Origin: Gyrodactylus bullatarudis | Lineage: Eukaryota; Platyhelminthes; Monogenea; Gyrodactylidea; Gyrodactylidae | Length of the DNA: 64,000 nucleotides | Direction of reading: 5' to 3' | NCBI GenBank assembly: GCA_012064415.1 | Contig: SSNU01000187.1 | Coordinates: 252,393-316,392, forward strand | In this document: positions 49,118 to 60,715 of the stretch, in pieces | How the letters are laid out: every line of letters starts with the position of its first letter | Numbering within the stretch: position 1 is the stretch's first letter | The notes under the pieces: model-generated | Told to the model about the DNA's origin: nothing | What the model saw: the letters and a program-made list of their open reading frames with translations, nothing else | The model's database searches: none | Position numbers and translations under genes: made by a program

Positions 49118-49869
49118 TAAAGCTAGTTGACATGAAGATGAGAATTTCCTATTTTTACAAGAAACTCAATATTTTTATCCAGAAAGTCAGGAAAAAATTT
49201 ATTTTTTGGATTCCACTATGAAATGAGCTGATTAGTTTTGAATATAAAAAAATTTCCGAAAAAAATTTAATCTGACCAAAATTAAGAATTCGGTTTTTTG
49301 AATTTCGGAAATGTTTCAAATTTCCACTTTTTCAACTTTCAAATCCAAAATTTTTATCGATTCCAAAGATTTGAAGCAGTTAATAATTGATATTCAGGAT
49401 CAAAATTAGACGAAGATTTCGAATTTGGCCGTAGAATTTGAGAGAAAATTACTCTTTCCAAGAAAAAGTTCAATCTCTATATTTTGGATCATTTTCCCTC
49501 GTGATTATTCAAAAATTCAAATGGTTCGATTTCCCACCGTAATGACGAATTTCTGTGAATTCCTGCACGCAAATTCGAAATCTTCGTCTAATTTTGATCC
49601 TGAATATCAATATTTAACTGCTTCAAATCTTTGGAATCGATAAAAATTTTGGATTTGAAAGTTGAAAAAGTGGAAATTTGAAACATTTCCGAAATTCAAA
49701 AAACCGAATTCTTAATTTTGGTCAGATTAAATTTTTTTCGGAAATTTTTTTTATTCAAAACTAATCAACTCATTTCATAGTGGAATCCAAAAAATAAATT
49801 TTTTCCTGACTTTCTGGATAAAAATTTTGAGTTTTTTGTAAAAATAGGAAATTCTCATCTTCATGTCAA
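49118..49869. repeat. Family A MITE, subtype A2, complete
   Basis: Complete palindrome of about 750 bp, from TAAAGCTAGTTGACATGAAG to TCATCTTCATGTCAA. The arms are near-identical inverted copies over more than 300 bp each. Closest relative of the element at 46.47 kb. Confidence 0.82.
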
Positions 49870-49904
49870 GATAGATAGATAATTATCTATCCCAGAGATA
49901 ACTT

Positions 49905-50140
49905 TAATCGAGTAATGGTACCTGTAAGATTTAAATAAGCAACTGCCCTAACTAAATCTGCTAAAGCTTTAAGGGTAGCCTATTTTTGAATGAAAAACTG
50001 ACACAATTTTTGATCGATAACTTCTGAACCAAAAGTAACTTTGAATTGGAATTAACAAACCAAATGATAGATAAGATTGAATGCGAGTCATAAAAAATTC
50101 TCTGGGACTTTGAGGATTAATTCTGCATTATTTAGAATAA
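49905..50140. repeat. Family J repeat, copy 1
   Basis: TTTTTGATCGATAACTTCTG and AAAAAATTCTCTGGGACTTT match 51.95-52.16 kb at the same spacing. Confidence 0.5.
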
Positions 50141-50191
50141 GAAGATTTTCGAATAACCTACAAGCTCAAAGAAATTCAATCTCAGGCCTTA

Positions 50192-50362
50192 TTACAGTAA
50201 AAATATTTCTATTGAAACATTAAGTATTATTTATCTCAACCTATCTAAATGTATAGAAATCACTTGGTGCATTCTGATTGGTCGAGATAATACTTAATTA
50301 GGGGCTAAATATTCGTGTTTCAATAAAAATAAGATGTTTCATTAGAAATATTTTTACTGTAA
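50192..50362. mobile_element. Small MITE, TIR CAGTAAAAATATTTCT
   Basis: The left TACAGTAAAAATATTTCT and right AGAAATATTTTTACTGTA form inverted ends flanked by TA. The left arm continues to match the right arm (AAGTATTATTTATCTC) after an indel. Interior includes TCTGATTGGTCGAGAT, also found at 61.05 kb. Confidence 0.6.
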
Positions 50363-50631
50363 AGGATAAAATTGGAACTTCTCTGTGAGAGAAAGTTTTC
50401 TGTAAAATAGTCATAGCCACAAGAAAAAAGTATGTTTCATATAATTAAATTTTTAAATCACCCTTAAAGACATTTCCATCGAATTAATGTTATTAATTAT
50501 ATCTGAAAAATCACTAATTTAATTATTTGATACTCGACTGAATTATTTTCTTCATATTCATTGATTCTGAATATTTTCTGTATTTCCAAATTTCGAATAT
50601 TAATGGAAGTTTTTTATTTGATTTCATCAGC

Positions 50632-50800
50632 TATAGTTATGAAGAAATTTACAAAAACCGCAATATTTTCTCTGGATAATCAGGAACACTAACATCTTCA
50701 TCTAAGCTCATGATTAAATGAGTATAATTTAAAAAATTGAATCTGACAAAAATTAGGTCATTTTTGGATTTCGAAAATGTGTCAAATTTCCACTTTTCAG
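50632..50800. repeat. Family A fragment (left arm)
   Basis: TTTACAAAAACCGCAATATT, AATCTGACAAAAATTAGGTC and GTCAAATTTCCACTTTTCA match A in order; the right half is absent. Confidence 0.5.
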
Positions 50801-51279
50801 TGTAAATTATCACGAAAGGAAATAATAACCCAAAACTCAGCGTTAAAATTCATAGATTTTCTTTTAGACTGAAATGTTCAGGATATTATATATCATTAGT
50901 CATATTTATGATTTTGTCAAAAATCAGTGTAACACTATAGCTCTGAAGGGACAATATTTTGATCCACAATCTGTCAATCATATTTGACCAAGGTGAATAA
51001 ATGATAGATACATTTTTTAGAAGAATGTTTCTATTACAAAAGTTATCTCTGGCTTAGAAAAATATTTATGGCTTCTGATAACAACATTAATTAGTAGAAA
51101 TGGTACTACTGTATTTAACCCTGAAAGTCCCACAGTGATAGTTCTATGATACGTCATTTCAGCAACTCATTATCATTAATTCAAGGCTCAGAAAATACTT
51201 CGTTTGCCACCCCCATTCGATAGGAAATTTATTAATCTCCTGGAATTTGGCTCTATCATTCGTCAAACTTGCGCTATAC

Positions 51280-51875
51280 TACAGCTATTCTCGATAAATT
51301 TGGGAATTCTTGGTTTTTACAAAAATCTCATCTTTTTATCAAGTTATCGAAATTTTTGAGAGGAATTAAACGTTATTTTTCAGGATCATCATTAGACAAA
51401 GAAAATATATACTCTTATTCATTTTTTTGAAAAAACACACTATTTACGTGCGAAAGTCTACTTCCTATTTTTCGATCATTTTTACTGCTTGGAAAATGTT
51501 AAAATAGGGTGATCCAAGATCATTTCAAAACGACGGGTTTTTTCAAAAAAATGAATAAGAGTATATATTTTCTTTGTCTAATGATGATCCTGAAAAATAA
51601 CGTTTGATTCCTCTCAGACCTTGAAATCAACAAAAATTTTCAACTCAAAGTTTAAAAAAATGAAAAAACCGTGCCATCTCGAATTTTAAAATTACTCTAA
51701 AATTTTCCAAGAAAAACTTTTTTTCAAATTTTTTTTCTCAATTCAGTGAAAGTGTACATTTCGAATCAGTTACTAAAAAATCTTTTAAAAATTTCGATAA
51801 CTTGATAAAAAAATGAGATTTTTGTAAAAATCAAGAATTCCCAAATTCATCGAGAATAGCTTTAATTTAAAGAGT
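51280..51875. repeat. Family F palindromic MITE, best copy
   Basis: It starts AGCTATTCTCGATAAATTTG and ends CAAATTCATCGAGAATAGCT; these are exact inverses. The inner arms include GGATCATCATTAGACAAAGA and its inverse; the right arm has about 150 bp more than the left. It also explains the intronic fragment in Nup93. Confidence 0.78.
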
Positions 51876-51949
51876 TGATTTTTTCAAAAAATTAATTATA
51901 AAACGTCTTTTTGAAAACCTTCTTCCCAGGATCATAGATAAAAAGTAAG

Positions 51950-52160
51950 ATAACTTTTATCGAGGAATCATACCTCTAGAAGCTACAAAGATAACCTGTT
52001 TTTGGATCAAAAATGACCAATTTTTTGATCGATAACTTGTGAACCAAAACACCTGCAGATAAGTAATCAGCGTATTCACAAACCATAGGATAGACAAAAG
52101 ATTGAATACGATTCATGAAAAAAAATTCTCTGGGACTTTAAGGTTTAATTTTAATTCCAG
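51950..52160. repeat. Family J repeat, copy 2
   Basis: TTTTTTGATCGATAACTTGT, ATCAGCGTATTCACAAACCA and ATTCTCTGGGACTTTAAGG are shared with the copies at 49.9 and 37.5 kb. Confidence 0.5.
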
Positions 52161-54294
52161 AAAATAAATAGATTTTGTATCTAATTTCTTCCTTGAAGTT
52201 CTCAATTATGAAAAGTAGGCAGAATAATCAAAAATATTGATGCTTTTCATTTCTAGAAATATCTAATAAGTTCAAAAAAATAAAGGGATTAATTATCTTT
52301 CTAATGGTACCAAATTTGTTCGAATTGATATTAGTTTTGAAGGATAAAATTTTTGTTAAAGTTGGAGTCCCATTACTTATCGCACAACCTAATATTTAAT
52401 TTCCGAGTTATTAATCAGTGCAAGGGTTCTTTTGAAATGATCCATGTACTTGACAAGAGAAGATAAACCTAACAAACTCAAAATTTGTTTATAACCTGTA
52501 AATAAATTTCAAGTATCTTGATCGATATTTTTTAAATAATCATTTCATTCTAGGATATTGAGAAAAGTTTTCCATAGCATAATGATGCTTAAAAATAAGG
52601 AAAGGACATATTGTCTCCTGTAAATACTATCCCATATTTATGATGTAAACAGAATAATAATACTGTATAATATAGTAATAATATTTAAAAATAGGAATCA
52701 ATAAGTTAAAATAAACAATCATACAAGAATATCAATTCAGAATCACTTTACCGTTTAGCCTTTGAATATAGGCATCACTTAAGATTACTTTACATATGCT
52801 TAATGTCCACATCTTTTTTATGTTTTACAGACAGACTCCTCCTAGTAATAAATTTTTTAAATTCGTTAAAAACTTAGTAAACTGAACAATAATTTTTGTA
52901 GAAAAGTAAATTTTAGAATTTTGCTCAAAATCTAAGATTACTTATGGAATTTCTAAGACTTCAAGGACTATTTTTGAGAAAAAGCCTTAAATTTAAATTT
53001 ATTAGTAGTCTCCTGGTAGTTGAAGAAATATTGTTAATTTTTGCTATAAAAATATGACATTTCTACACTTTAGATCAGATAATATTTTAGATAAACTTTT
53101 CATTATTATTGGAATAAATGCAGTGCTAATTTTTGCCATTTTTCCGTGAAATCTACCCTCTAAATATCAGCACTTGTTTGTAAGTAAGGAAAATTAGTTA
53201 GTAAATTATGAATGGTTTCCCATCATTTCCTCATGTTTCATCAACTCAATTTGAAGTTAATCAGATAATCTTTTTTACTCGATTAGAAATTCAAAATTTT
53301 AATTAGTTTCCCTTCAAAAAGTGTGGAAAACAGAACAATAAAAACAGACAAGGGAAGAGTAAGTTTTAACCAAAATGAAGTAAAATTTTTTCCCTTCAAC
53401 ATAGGAAGAGCTTTAATAATTCATATGTTTCACGTCTCTTTTACTCTTTTACTGAATTAAAGATTGAGTCTTTCCTTCTCTCACACCTTGAAGAATTTCC
53501 CAACATTGACACAAGTTTCAATGATACAATGGAATCGCTAACAAAAACAAACTGTATTGAATCAGGAAAGAAGTAGACTTGGAAATATAAAAAGATATAA
53601 ACAGTAATTTTTAAGTGTTATCCTCTCAATCTTGTTGAGTTTACTCTGTATATTTTTATCAATTTTTACAGAGGCATGATTTCGTAAAGGTTTTTTACGC
53701 TTTGAATTCTTCAAGGTCTACTGCATCCGCATTGATTATTTTTCTACAACGTTCTGAACAGAATTAATTTAAAGTTGACAAGTTTCGAAATAAATAGATA
53801 ATTTTCTACTCTCTTGATAAGAAATTAATCCTAAACTAGATTTTTTCAGTTTTGTTTTTCTATCTGCATAAAAAGGCAAAGCCTTGCAGGTCATGTTTTC
53901 AGATTTTATCTAATAACTCGAAAACTCTATTGTAGAATTTTTTTGAAATTAGCGAAAATTTTTCTAAAAAATTATCATTACTGATTTGTAGGATTTGTAT
54001 AATTTGAACAAATGCATTAGGAAATTCTATTAGAATTCCAGATTTTATATTATGAACTTTATAATATAGATAATTTCTAAAGGAATCAACTGGAAAACAG
54101 CACCCATTTTAACTTTGTATAAGGAATTTATAAAAAGTATAATAGAGAACCTCATCAGAGATTAATTTAAGATACAACTCAACAGTAGGGGTAGATCATT
54201 AAAATCAAAAAATTAGAATATTGCAAAGCTTGGACCATCATTAGAGAGATAATTTAATTTAGCTCAACGATTATTTAAACAAAATTACAAGCGG
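52161..54294. other. GPCR intron 1 section, nothing recognised
   Basis: AT-rich sequence with no supported gene, RNA or repeat. Confidence 0.3.
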
Positions 54295-54430
54295 TAATTT
54301 TTCAAAATATTTTTCTTCAAATCGTAAAAGTGGGAAACAAAAATCTTTAACAAATTCAAATTATTGAAGACAAAATCGAGATTCTCGTAAAATTCATAGA
54401 TTCCCAACTTCATCTAAACCAACTTTATGT
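54295..54430. repeat. Family B' right-end fragment
   Basis: TTTTCTTCAAATCGTAAAAG through CATAGATTCCCAACTTCATC match the right arm of B'. Immediately after it, at 54526-54618 on the plus strand, lies a coding-like segment (FSFQLFQELDEQERKFTNFH) behind an acceptor-like ttccacag, too weak to call a gene. Confidence 0.5.
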
Positions 54431-55286
54431 GAGAAAAAGTTTGGTAAAAAAATTTTTATTCAAATTTGTTGAATAATGCTATAGATATCCTTGTTGGAAT
54501 TTCACTCATTCCACAGTTTTCCTTCCAACTTTTCCAAGAACTAGATGAACAAGAAAGAAAATTCACAAACTTTCACATCCTAGAAAATGAGCATTCTGGA
54601 GGGGGAAATGTAGTAATCTATATTTTTGTATTATTCCTACTTGCCATATAAAGTCATTTCGATGACAAGAAATTTTTTATTTTTCCTACGGTTCAGTTGT
54701 TTTATTTCTTCCCAGTGGGAATGAAATTTCTCGCATTCATTATAATTATTAGAGAAATTTCTTTTGGATAAAGGATAGGTCAATCTCACCAAAATATAAT
54801 TAGCAGCAAATTTCTAGAATACAGACAATGAGAAAGAATAATCAACAATATTATTACAATTATTTTGAAATAAAACCTCTTTTAATATATTATCTTCATG
54901 ATTTTTAAATTGAATGAAGTTTATTTTTTCTAAAAAAGTTAAATCTAAATAAAATTGTTTTGAGAGTAAAAAAAATTAAATTTCTCTTTTTTTCACGAAT
55001 AAAACAATTCTGATCGGTCATGAAACGTATTCATTTGAAAATTTTCATAATTTTGTTCATCTTTTTACAAAAGCATAAAGAGGTATTTTGGAGCGAAATT
55101 TGGTTGGATAATTTTAAAATACTATCATATCGATAAGCGATATTAGGGATTTTGGAAATTTTCGTCTACTATATACAGTATTTTAATGTTTCAAATTTCT
55201 TTATTTTATCACGCAATATTTTAACGACCTTAATAAATGATATTTTAATCAATTCGATTTCATCAAAGATTATTTGTAACTCTTGA

Positions 55287-56100
55287 TTAATTATGGGATG
55301 AATTCTGAAGAAAAATCATTCCCGAAGAAATAGTGTCGATAATCGAGGATACTGAAATTGGAAAAAATCTACCTGTCATTTGGAAATTTTTCAAAGAATT
55401 AAATCTGAATGAAATTTCGTAAGACCGCCTGTAATCTTGGATAATTGTAATCAGTATTTCAATATTGTATTTTTGAATGCTTTTGCTCCAAGATCTTGAT
55501 AAATGTCTAAGACATGACCCATTCAATATTAGTAAAGAATACAAAAACTCATTTTTCTTACTCATTGAGCTAATCTCAGATGTTTTTCTGTCATCGACAC
55601 AAACTGAAATCACCTCAGCATGAAAGATTATTCCTGTGAACTGAGTACATATTTATCATATTTTGACACTTGGATATTTCCAAATTTAGTTTAATTTTCA
55701 AAATAATACAGTGTTCATCGCTATTCTTTTCCATTTGAAAATTACACGAGATTTTGCATATATAGATCAATCTTTCTTGTACAATTTTATTAATTGTAGT
55801 TTCAGCTTTGGAAACATCTCGAAGAAAGTTGACATATTGTCGAATACTTGACATATTATTCAGTGACGTCTAAATAAATACTTGTTTGATGATTTTTCAT
55901 TCTTCAACATCTTTCATCATGACACTCTAATACAAAATTCAATCAGGCTAAGACCATTGATTCGAATTATTCTGATGAGTTCTTTATATACCAATATTAA
56001 TTCTTACAATGGCATATCTGGTGTTAATCCACTTTTAGTAGATATGCATTCAAAATTAATAAATTTTCTCAATCTTTTTTCTTTTCTATTAAAAAATATA
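55287..56100 (-). pseudogene. Degraded coding sequence, family unknown
   Basis: Successive minus-strand open frames are interrupted by stops and frame changes. They read KSGLTPDMPL then stop then ELILVYKELIRIIRINGLSL (about 56035-55930); SIRQYVNFLRDVSKAETTIN through KCQNMINMYSVHRN (55854-55620); and, one frame over, AEVISVCVDDRKTSEISSMS through ILITIIQDYRRSYEISFRFN (55617-55385). Such stretches are unlikely in neutral AT-rich DNA, so I infer a fossil gene or transposon protein inside GPCR intron 1. No motif identifies the family. Confidence 0.35.
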
Positions 56101-56767
56101 ATTTGAGAAACTTATCTTATGATTTCAATATTATTTTATCTTTTTTTAATTGTTTTAACCTGATCTTAAATCAGTTATGACTCATTTCAGATCTAAAATT
56201 GGCTATTAAAAATCTCTCCTTTATTCATTAAATTATTCAACACATATAGTCAGGTAGCAAGCGAACAACGTTATAGTGAATAAATTATTCAATCATTTTT
56301 AAGAAAGAAAAATATTAATTGGGTTTTTCTAGATCCGGAACTTTAGTCTATCATAGACATGTCAACACAAATTAAGTCACACGTTTCAAAGAAAAGATTT
56401 TCATGGTAAAATGAACAAAAACATGGGAGGAAATTGATACTGTTTTTTATTCAATTTAGAATATCCCAGTGCAGTCACAGTCATGTATCAAGTTAAATTA
56501 TAAGTAAGATCCATTACTTGTAATTAGGAAATTATTGAAAAATGCTATTGAGCAGTGTATTGCTAAAATATATTTTATGGTCATAGGTACGTATATTCTT
56601 TAGAAAATTATTCCCTCATAAATTCTGTAAAAATTCTTTGAATGTCCTGAGTGTCCACTTAAAGAATAAAAGAGTATCTGGAAATAGTCATTTGAAAGAA
56701 GAAACTTCGCTATTATTACGCAATCGTTATTTGTTTGATTAATAGAATAGAAAATATTTGAGCTCAC

Positions 56768-57700
56768 CTTTCTTCTAGTACGATTTTGTTTTGCTTCCCA
56801 TTTCTCACAGGTTTCTCCAGGTTGAATTCGTCGACTAAGTCGTATGGCAATAAGCCCATAAGTTCCAAATAACAGCAATAACGGTACTGAATATAATCCA
56901 ATAAATATTATTGATGTGTACAATCTAGGTGACGGCAAGTCCTCTGAGCATGTACCAGAAGTGACTTTAGCAACGTAGAATTGATAAGAAGCCCCACTAA
57001 TGCTTGTTAACCAAATAATCAGTATTATACACAAAACACATCTTTTCGTCTTCAATAATGAATAAAGTCCTTGTCGTTTCAGAGGAAATAGAATTGCTGT
57101 AGCTCTGTCAATAGCTATGGCAACATTATTCATAACTGAACAACAAACGGAGACTATTTGGAAGAAGCTAATCACTTTGCACAGAGCTTCAGAATAGTTC
57201 CATTTCCCCTCGAGAAGTTGCAGCATTGTAAAGGGAACACAGAAAATGCCCATTAACAAGTCAGACGCGGCCAAATTAGCCAAATAATAATGGAATATTG
57301 ACCTTTCTGAGGATCCAGACTTTCGAATTGCCTTTGGTTTTAAATGATAACTTTGATGATGATGATGATTTAAGGATTGATTTAGTCCATGGACACTGTG
57401 CTGGGAATGGATTGTATTAATCGGAGTATTGTTGGGATTATTATTATTATTTGAGTTTGGATCGCTAATCTTCGGCGTGTGTGTATGATAGATTGAGAAA
57501 TGATACTTTTGGTTATAATAACTTTTGAATATTTTGGATGGTGGATAAGTGAATATGACAATGGTTAATAAATTTCCTATAATACAAAGGCACGTTGTTG
57601 AACTGTAAAAGAATAAGAGCCAAATTTTCAAGTATACACTAATGATCAACGGTTGTTCATCATCAATCTCACTCAAAGTAGTGGTTTCCGATATGTTCAT
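56768..57700 (-). CDS. Peptide-type rhodopsin-family GPCR, exon 1 (N-terminus to TM5/ICL3)
   Basis: Start ATG at 57700, exon ends AAG|GTGAGC (56768), 311 codons, phase 0. A short N-terminus has an N-glycosylation site (NIS at 2-4). TM1 (about 27-51) contains GN (42-43). TM2 carries NLAASD (142-147). Cys174 and Cys251 can form the conserved disulfide. TM3 ends in DRA (198-200), where DRY is usual. TM4 is about 219-241; TM5 (about 262-287) contains Pro273. The first intracellular loop is about 82 residues (54-135) instead of about 10, and is rich in Asn and His (NNNNN, HHHH). With exons at 25351-25539 and 16028-16162 the receptor is 418 residues. It belongs with neuropeptide-type class A receptors; TM5-6 features recall RFamide/QRFP or galanin branches, which is tentative. 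The plasma-membrane role is signalling through G proteins. Confidence 0.93.
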
Positions 57701-57850
57701 TATTACTGAAATGGTTATTATTGAAAATTCAAAAGGTGAACACGTTTATTTTTCTTTTTTTTATTGAAACAAAATTCAATTGTTTATTGGTTCATTTAAT
57801 CATCTCGTCCGAGAACCAATAGGAATTGAGTATTCTATTTAGTTTCTCCA
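57701..57850 (-). promoter_or_regulatory. GPCR upstream region with inverted CCAAT pair
   Basis: ATTGGTT (57786-57792) and AACCAAT (57814-57820) form an inverted pair 86-120 bp upstream of the receptor ATG. A similar pair lies at 45812-45848. It could be a proximal promoter element or a small repeat; the transcription start is unknown. Confidence 0.35.
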
Positions 57851-58009
57851 AGCAAACATAAGATTAGTGATAAAATTGTGGTTTGTAAACTTTTCAGGAT
57901 TAACATTTAATATTATTAATAAACTTGCAAATCTTTTTAAATCATATAATATCTTTATGATGATCTAAAATAATTAAAATAATCGATCGATTCAAATCTT
58001 TGCTTCGGT

Positions 58010-58330
58010 CTCAAAAAAATAATACCTTTTTCCACAAAAAACTCAATAATTTCGGAAAGTCAGGAAAAAATTTACTTCTCGAATTCCATAATAAAATTAG
58101 GCCGTTTTTCGATTTTTGAAAATGCATTGACATGCTGGAAAATGATCTCCCTATTTGTTGATGTTTTCAATAATAGATTATAAAAAAAAATTCTTTATCA
58201 GAGTTATCATTAGTCAAGGAAAACAAAAGTGGTCGTTGATTATTGACTCCAATTATCCTGCTAAAGTCTACTTAATGTTTTCGACCATTTCTAGAGCTTG
58301 AAAATTAACTGCTACATGGAAACCCTCGTC
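58010..58330. repeat. Family A and F fragments, adjoining
   Basis: CCACAAAAAACTCAATAATT and AAAGTCAGGAAAAAATTTAC are A; AGTTATCATTAGTCAAGGAA and AAAGTCTACTTAATGTTTTC are F. Both are truncated. Confidence 0.45.
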
Positions 58331-59699
58331 TCTATTTATGTCTTTTGTCCTAAACTCCATTTAGAAAATAATTTGAAGATTGTCGAATGGTTTTAAGCAT
58401 TTTGACAAAATGAAATTGCTAAGACATAGAAGGAATTAAAAAATATCACTATAGAATCCCAAGATTAATCAACGAGTTTTAAGGAGCAATTATATCAAAT
58501 TAAAAAGGCCCATTAATAATAATTCATTTTAATTTTTTGATCGTCTTCCATACCTGTTCAATAAAATTGCCAGAAGAGATATTGAATTTAATAAAAGAGA
58601 CCTATATTTGTTTTTGAATAACTTTTGATAATTACTCTGATAATATTTTTTGTAATGATATAGATATAGGATAGGATGAAATTTTAAACTCCATATTAGG
58701 ATCAACTTTTCTGATAGAACTATTAATTCTGAGCATTATTTTCACTCAGTTATTGCCATTCAGTTTTAAAAATTCATAAATTTTCAAATCGCCGCTCAAT
58801 TTTTAATGAATTTTTACTACGGAATCACTAAAATCCGGAATATCTTGGCCATTTAATGGATTTCTTAAGTTTTATCTTCAAAAATAGTAATCTCATCATC
58901 AAGAAGGCTTTCATGGTGAATTTCGTTGTTATATTGTGGGAAAAATGAGCATTGACATAATGGAGAATGACTTTCACGCTTCAAAAATATGCAAAAATTG
59001 ATCTGAGTACTAAATTTTATCAGAAAGGTAAGTGCTCTAGCGAGTTATTCGGAGTTTAAAAAATTTCACCTAGCCTAATATAGATTGATAATAAATCATT
59101 ATTAGTAATAATTTATTACAATCGGACCGAAACTCAATGGCCACCCTCTTTTGAGAAACTCCGATAAAGTTATATATTTTTTTTGAACTATTCATTTTGG
59201 TCTATTCCTACTGAAATGTATATGATAACATGTAAAGGTAGGAAAATTCAGTATTATTTCTACGGAAGAAATCATGAAATTGAACATGGAAATACAGGTG
59301 AAAACTGTTTAATAAAAAGTTTTTATATATACGGTTATTCTAACCCTCAGAAGGGTTGACTCAATACTGCAAGATGAGATTATGGAAACTCAAGAATAAT
59401 ATTTTGTGGCTGATCTGAAAATTTCTAAAATGAATAGAATGAGTTTTACTAGAATGGATAAGTTAACTAAGTTAAATCTAGAATTAATAATATGAATATT
59501 TTTCTCATTAGTTGAACTCTTTTGGGGAGTTTACGCTTGAATAATTTTCTGCAAGTTTACTATCGTATCTATGTAATTAGAATGAGGCAAATTTAATAGA
59601 CCATATAAATTTTAAGACTTGAAATAAATCATATTACAGATTAGAGTAATTTTCTTGATTCTCTAGTCAGAGAATTGATAGTTTTTTTTTATTTAATAA
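58331..59699. other. Upstream flank of GPCR, nothing recognised
   Basis: AT-rich sequence without supported genes or repeats. Confidence 0.3.
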
Positions 59700-60715
59700 A
59701 CCTAATTTCCACTATTTCAACGTTTGAGTTCAAATTTTTTATCAATTTCAAAAAAATAAGAAGCAATTATATGCTGATCAAATCAGGAGTCCCTCAAGGA
59801 TCCAGAGTTGGACCTCTACTTTTCAATATTGTATTTGCTGATATTCAACCTTCCTCATTCAAAATTTTTAAATATGCTGACGACTTCAAAATAGTTTTTG
59901 ATTTTGATGGTACCTATAACACAAATATTATAAATTCAGAAATATCAACTATCATCAACAAATTGATGAGCTTTGGATTGTCCCCTAACATAGAAAAATC
60001 ATTCTACTCGACTCTAAATGAATCAAGGATCACTGATTTAAATATCTACATCAACCAAAATAAAATTCACCCTAAACCTACAATTAAGGACCTTGGGATT
60101 ACTTATTCATAGAAACTTGATTTTGTTGATCACTATAAAGAAATTATTAAAAAATTCATTGGCCGGCTCATCTACATCCACAAATGCACCAAAATCGACA
60201 GCATTCAAAGTTTATGCTAGACCAGTAATTGAATACTGTTCTGCAATCTGGAACCCTGAATGTGACAAATGGTCTAAAAAAATACAAACTGCATGCAACA
60301 GATTTACGCGCCTTTTGTCATCAACAGGCCAAACTGAAATGAAATCCACGAAGAACTCCTTGTGGCTAAGAAGAGAACTCAAAACAACTACCCTAATCAA
60401 ACTCTCGCCCCTGGCTAACTCCAATCGTCAAGGCCTACGCTCCAATGTTCCTGAATATGGCAATCTAAAAAAGCTATCAATTTTCAACAAAGCCAAAAAC
60501 ATATTTAAAAAACTTAATCATGAGATGAAAACTCTTGATAATGATGAATTTAAAAAACTTTATAATTTATAAATCTCCACAAAACTGAAGAATCTATTTA
60601 ATGTTTATATAGATAACACATGTTTTGTTTAATAAATATTATTATTATATTTGGGATCAAAAAAAGACAATGAATTCGAATTCGAAAAACTTTTAGACAT
60701 TAAACCTATTAGCTG
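59700..60715. repeat. Family A MITE split by a LINE
   Basis: The left part has CTAATTTCCACTATTTCAAC and TTTTTTATCAATTTC; the right part has TTTGGGATCAAAAAAAGACA and GAATTCGAATTCG. In intact A elements (for example 24.38-24.45 kb) these two parts are adjacent, so the LINE entered an A element. Confidence 0.55.
59772..60650 (+). pseudogene. 5'-truncated LINE reverse transcriptase (CR1/Jockey-like), broken
   Basis: The frame starts at LIKSGVPQGSRVGPLLF (RT motif 4) and YADDF (catalytic motif 5, about 59875), continuing to KDLGITYS with TAG at 60110-60112. After the stop the same frame goes on KLDFVDHYKEIIKKFIG and LIYIHKCTKIDSI. A frame change near 60205 leads to VYARPVIEYCSAIWNPE and ends LKKLYNL at 60572. 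This is the usual RT-thumb region of CR1/Jockey-type elements. It lacks endonuclease and ORF1. The 3' end has an AATAAATATTATTATTATAT tail, as expected for these retroposons. Two disabling lesions were seen; it is a dead 5'-truncated copy. Confidence 0.82.

Noticed and set aside
46776..49643. Two identical 72-codon plus-strand frames (46776-46994 and 49425-49643)
   Set aside because: They cross the centre of A2 MITE copies; identity reflects recent copying, not coding constraint.
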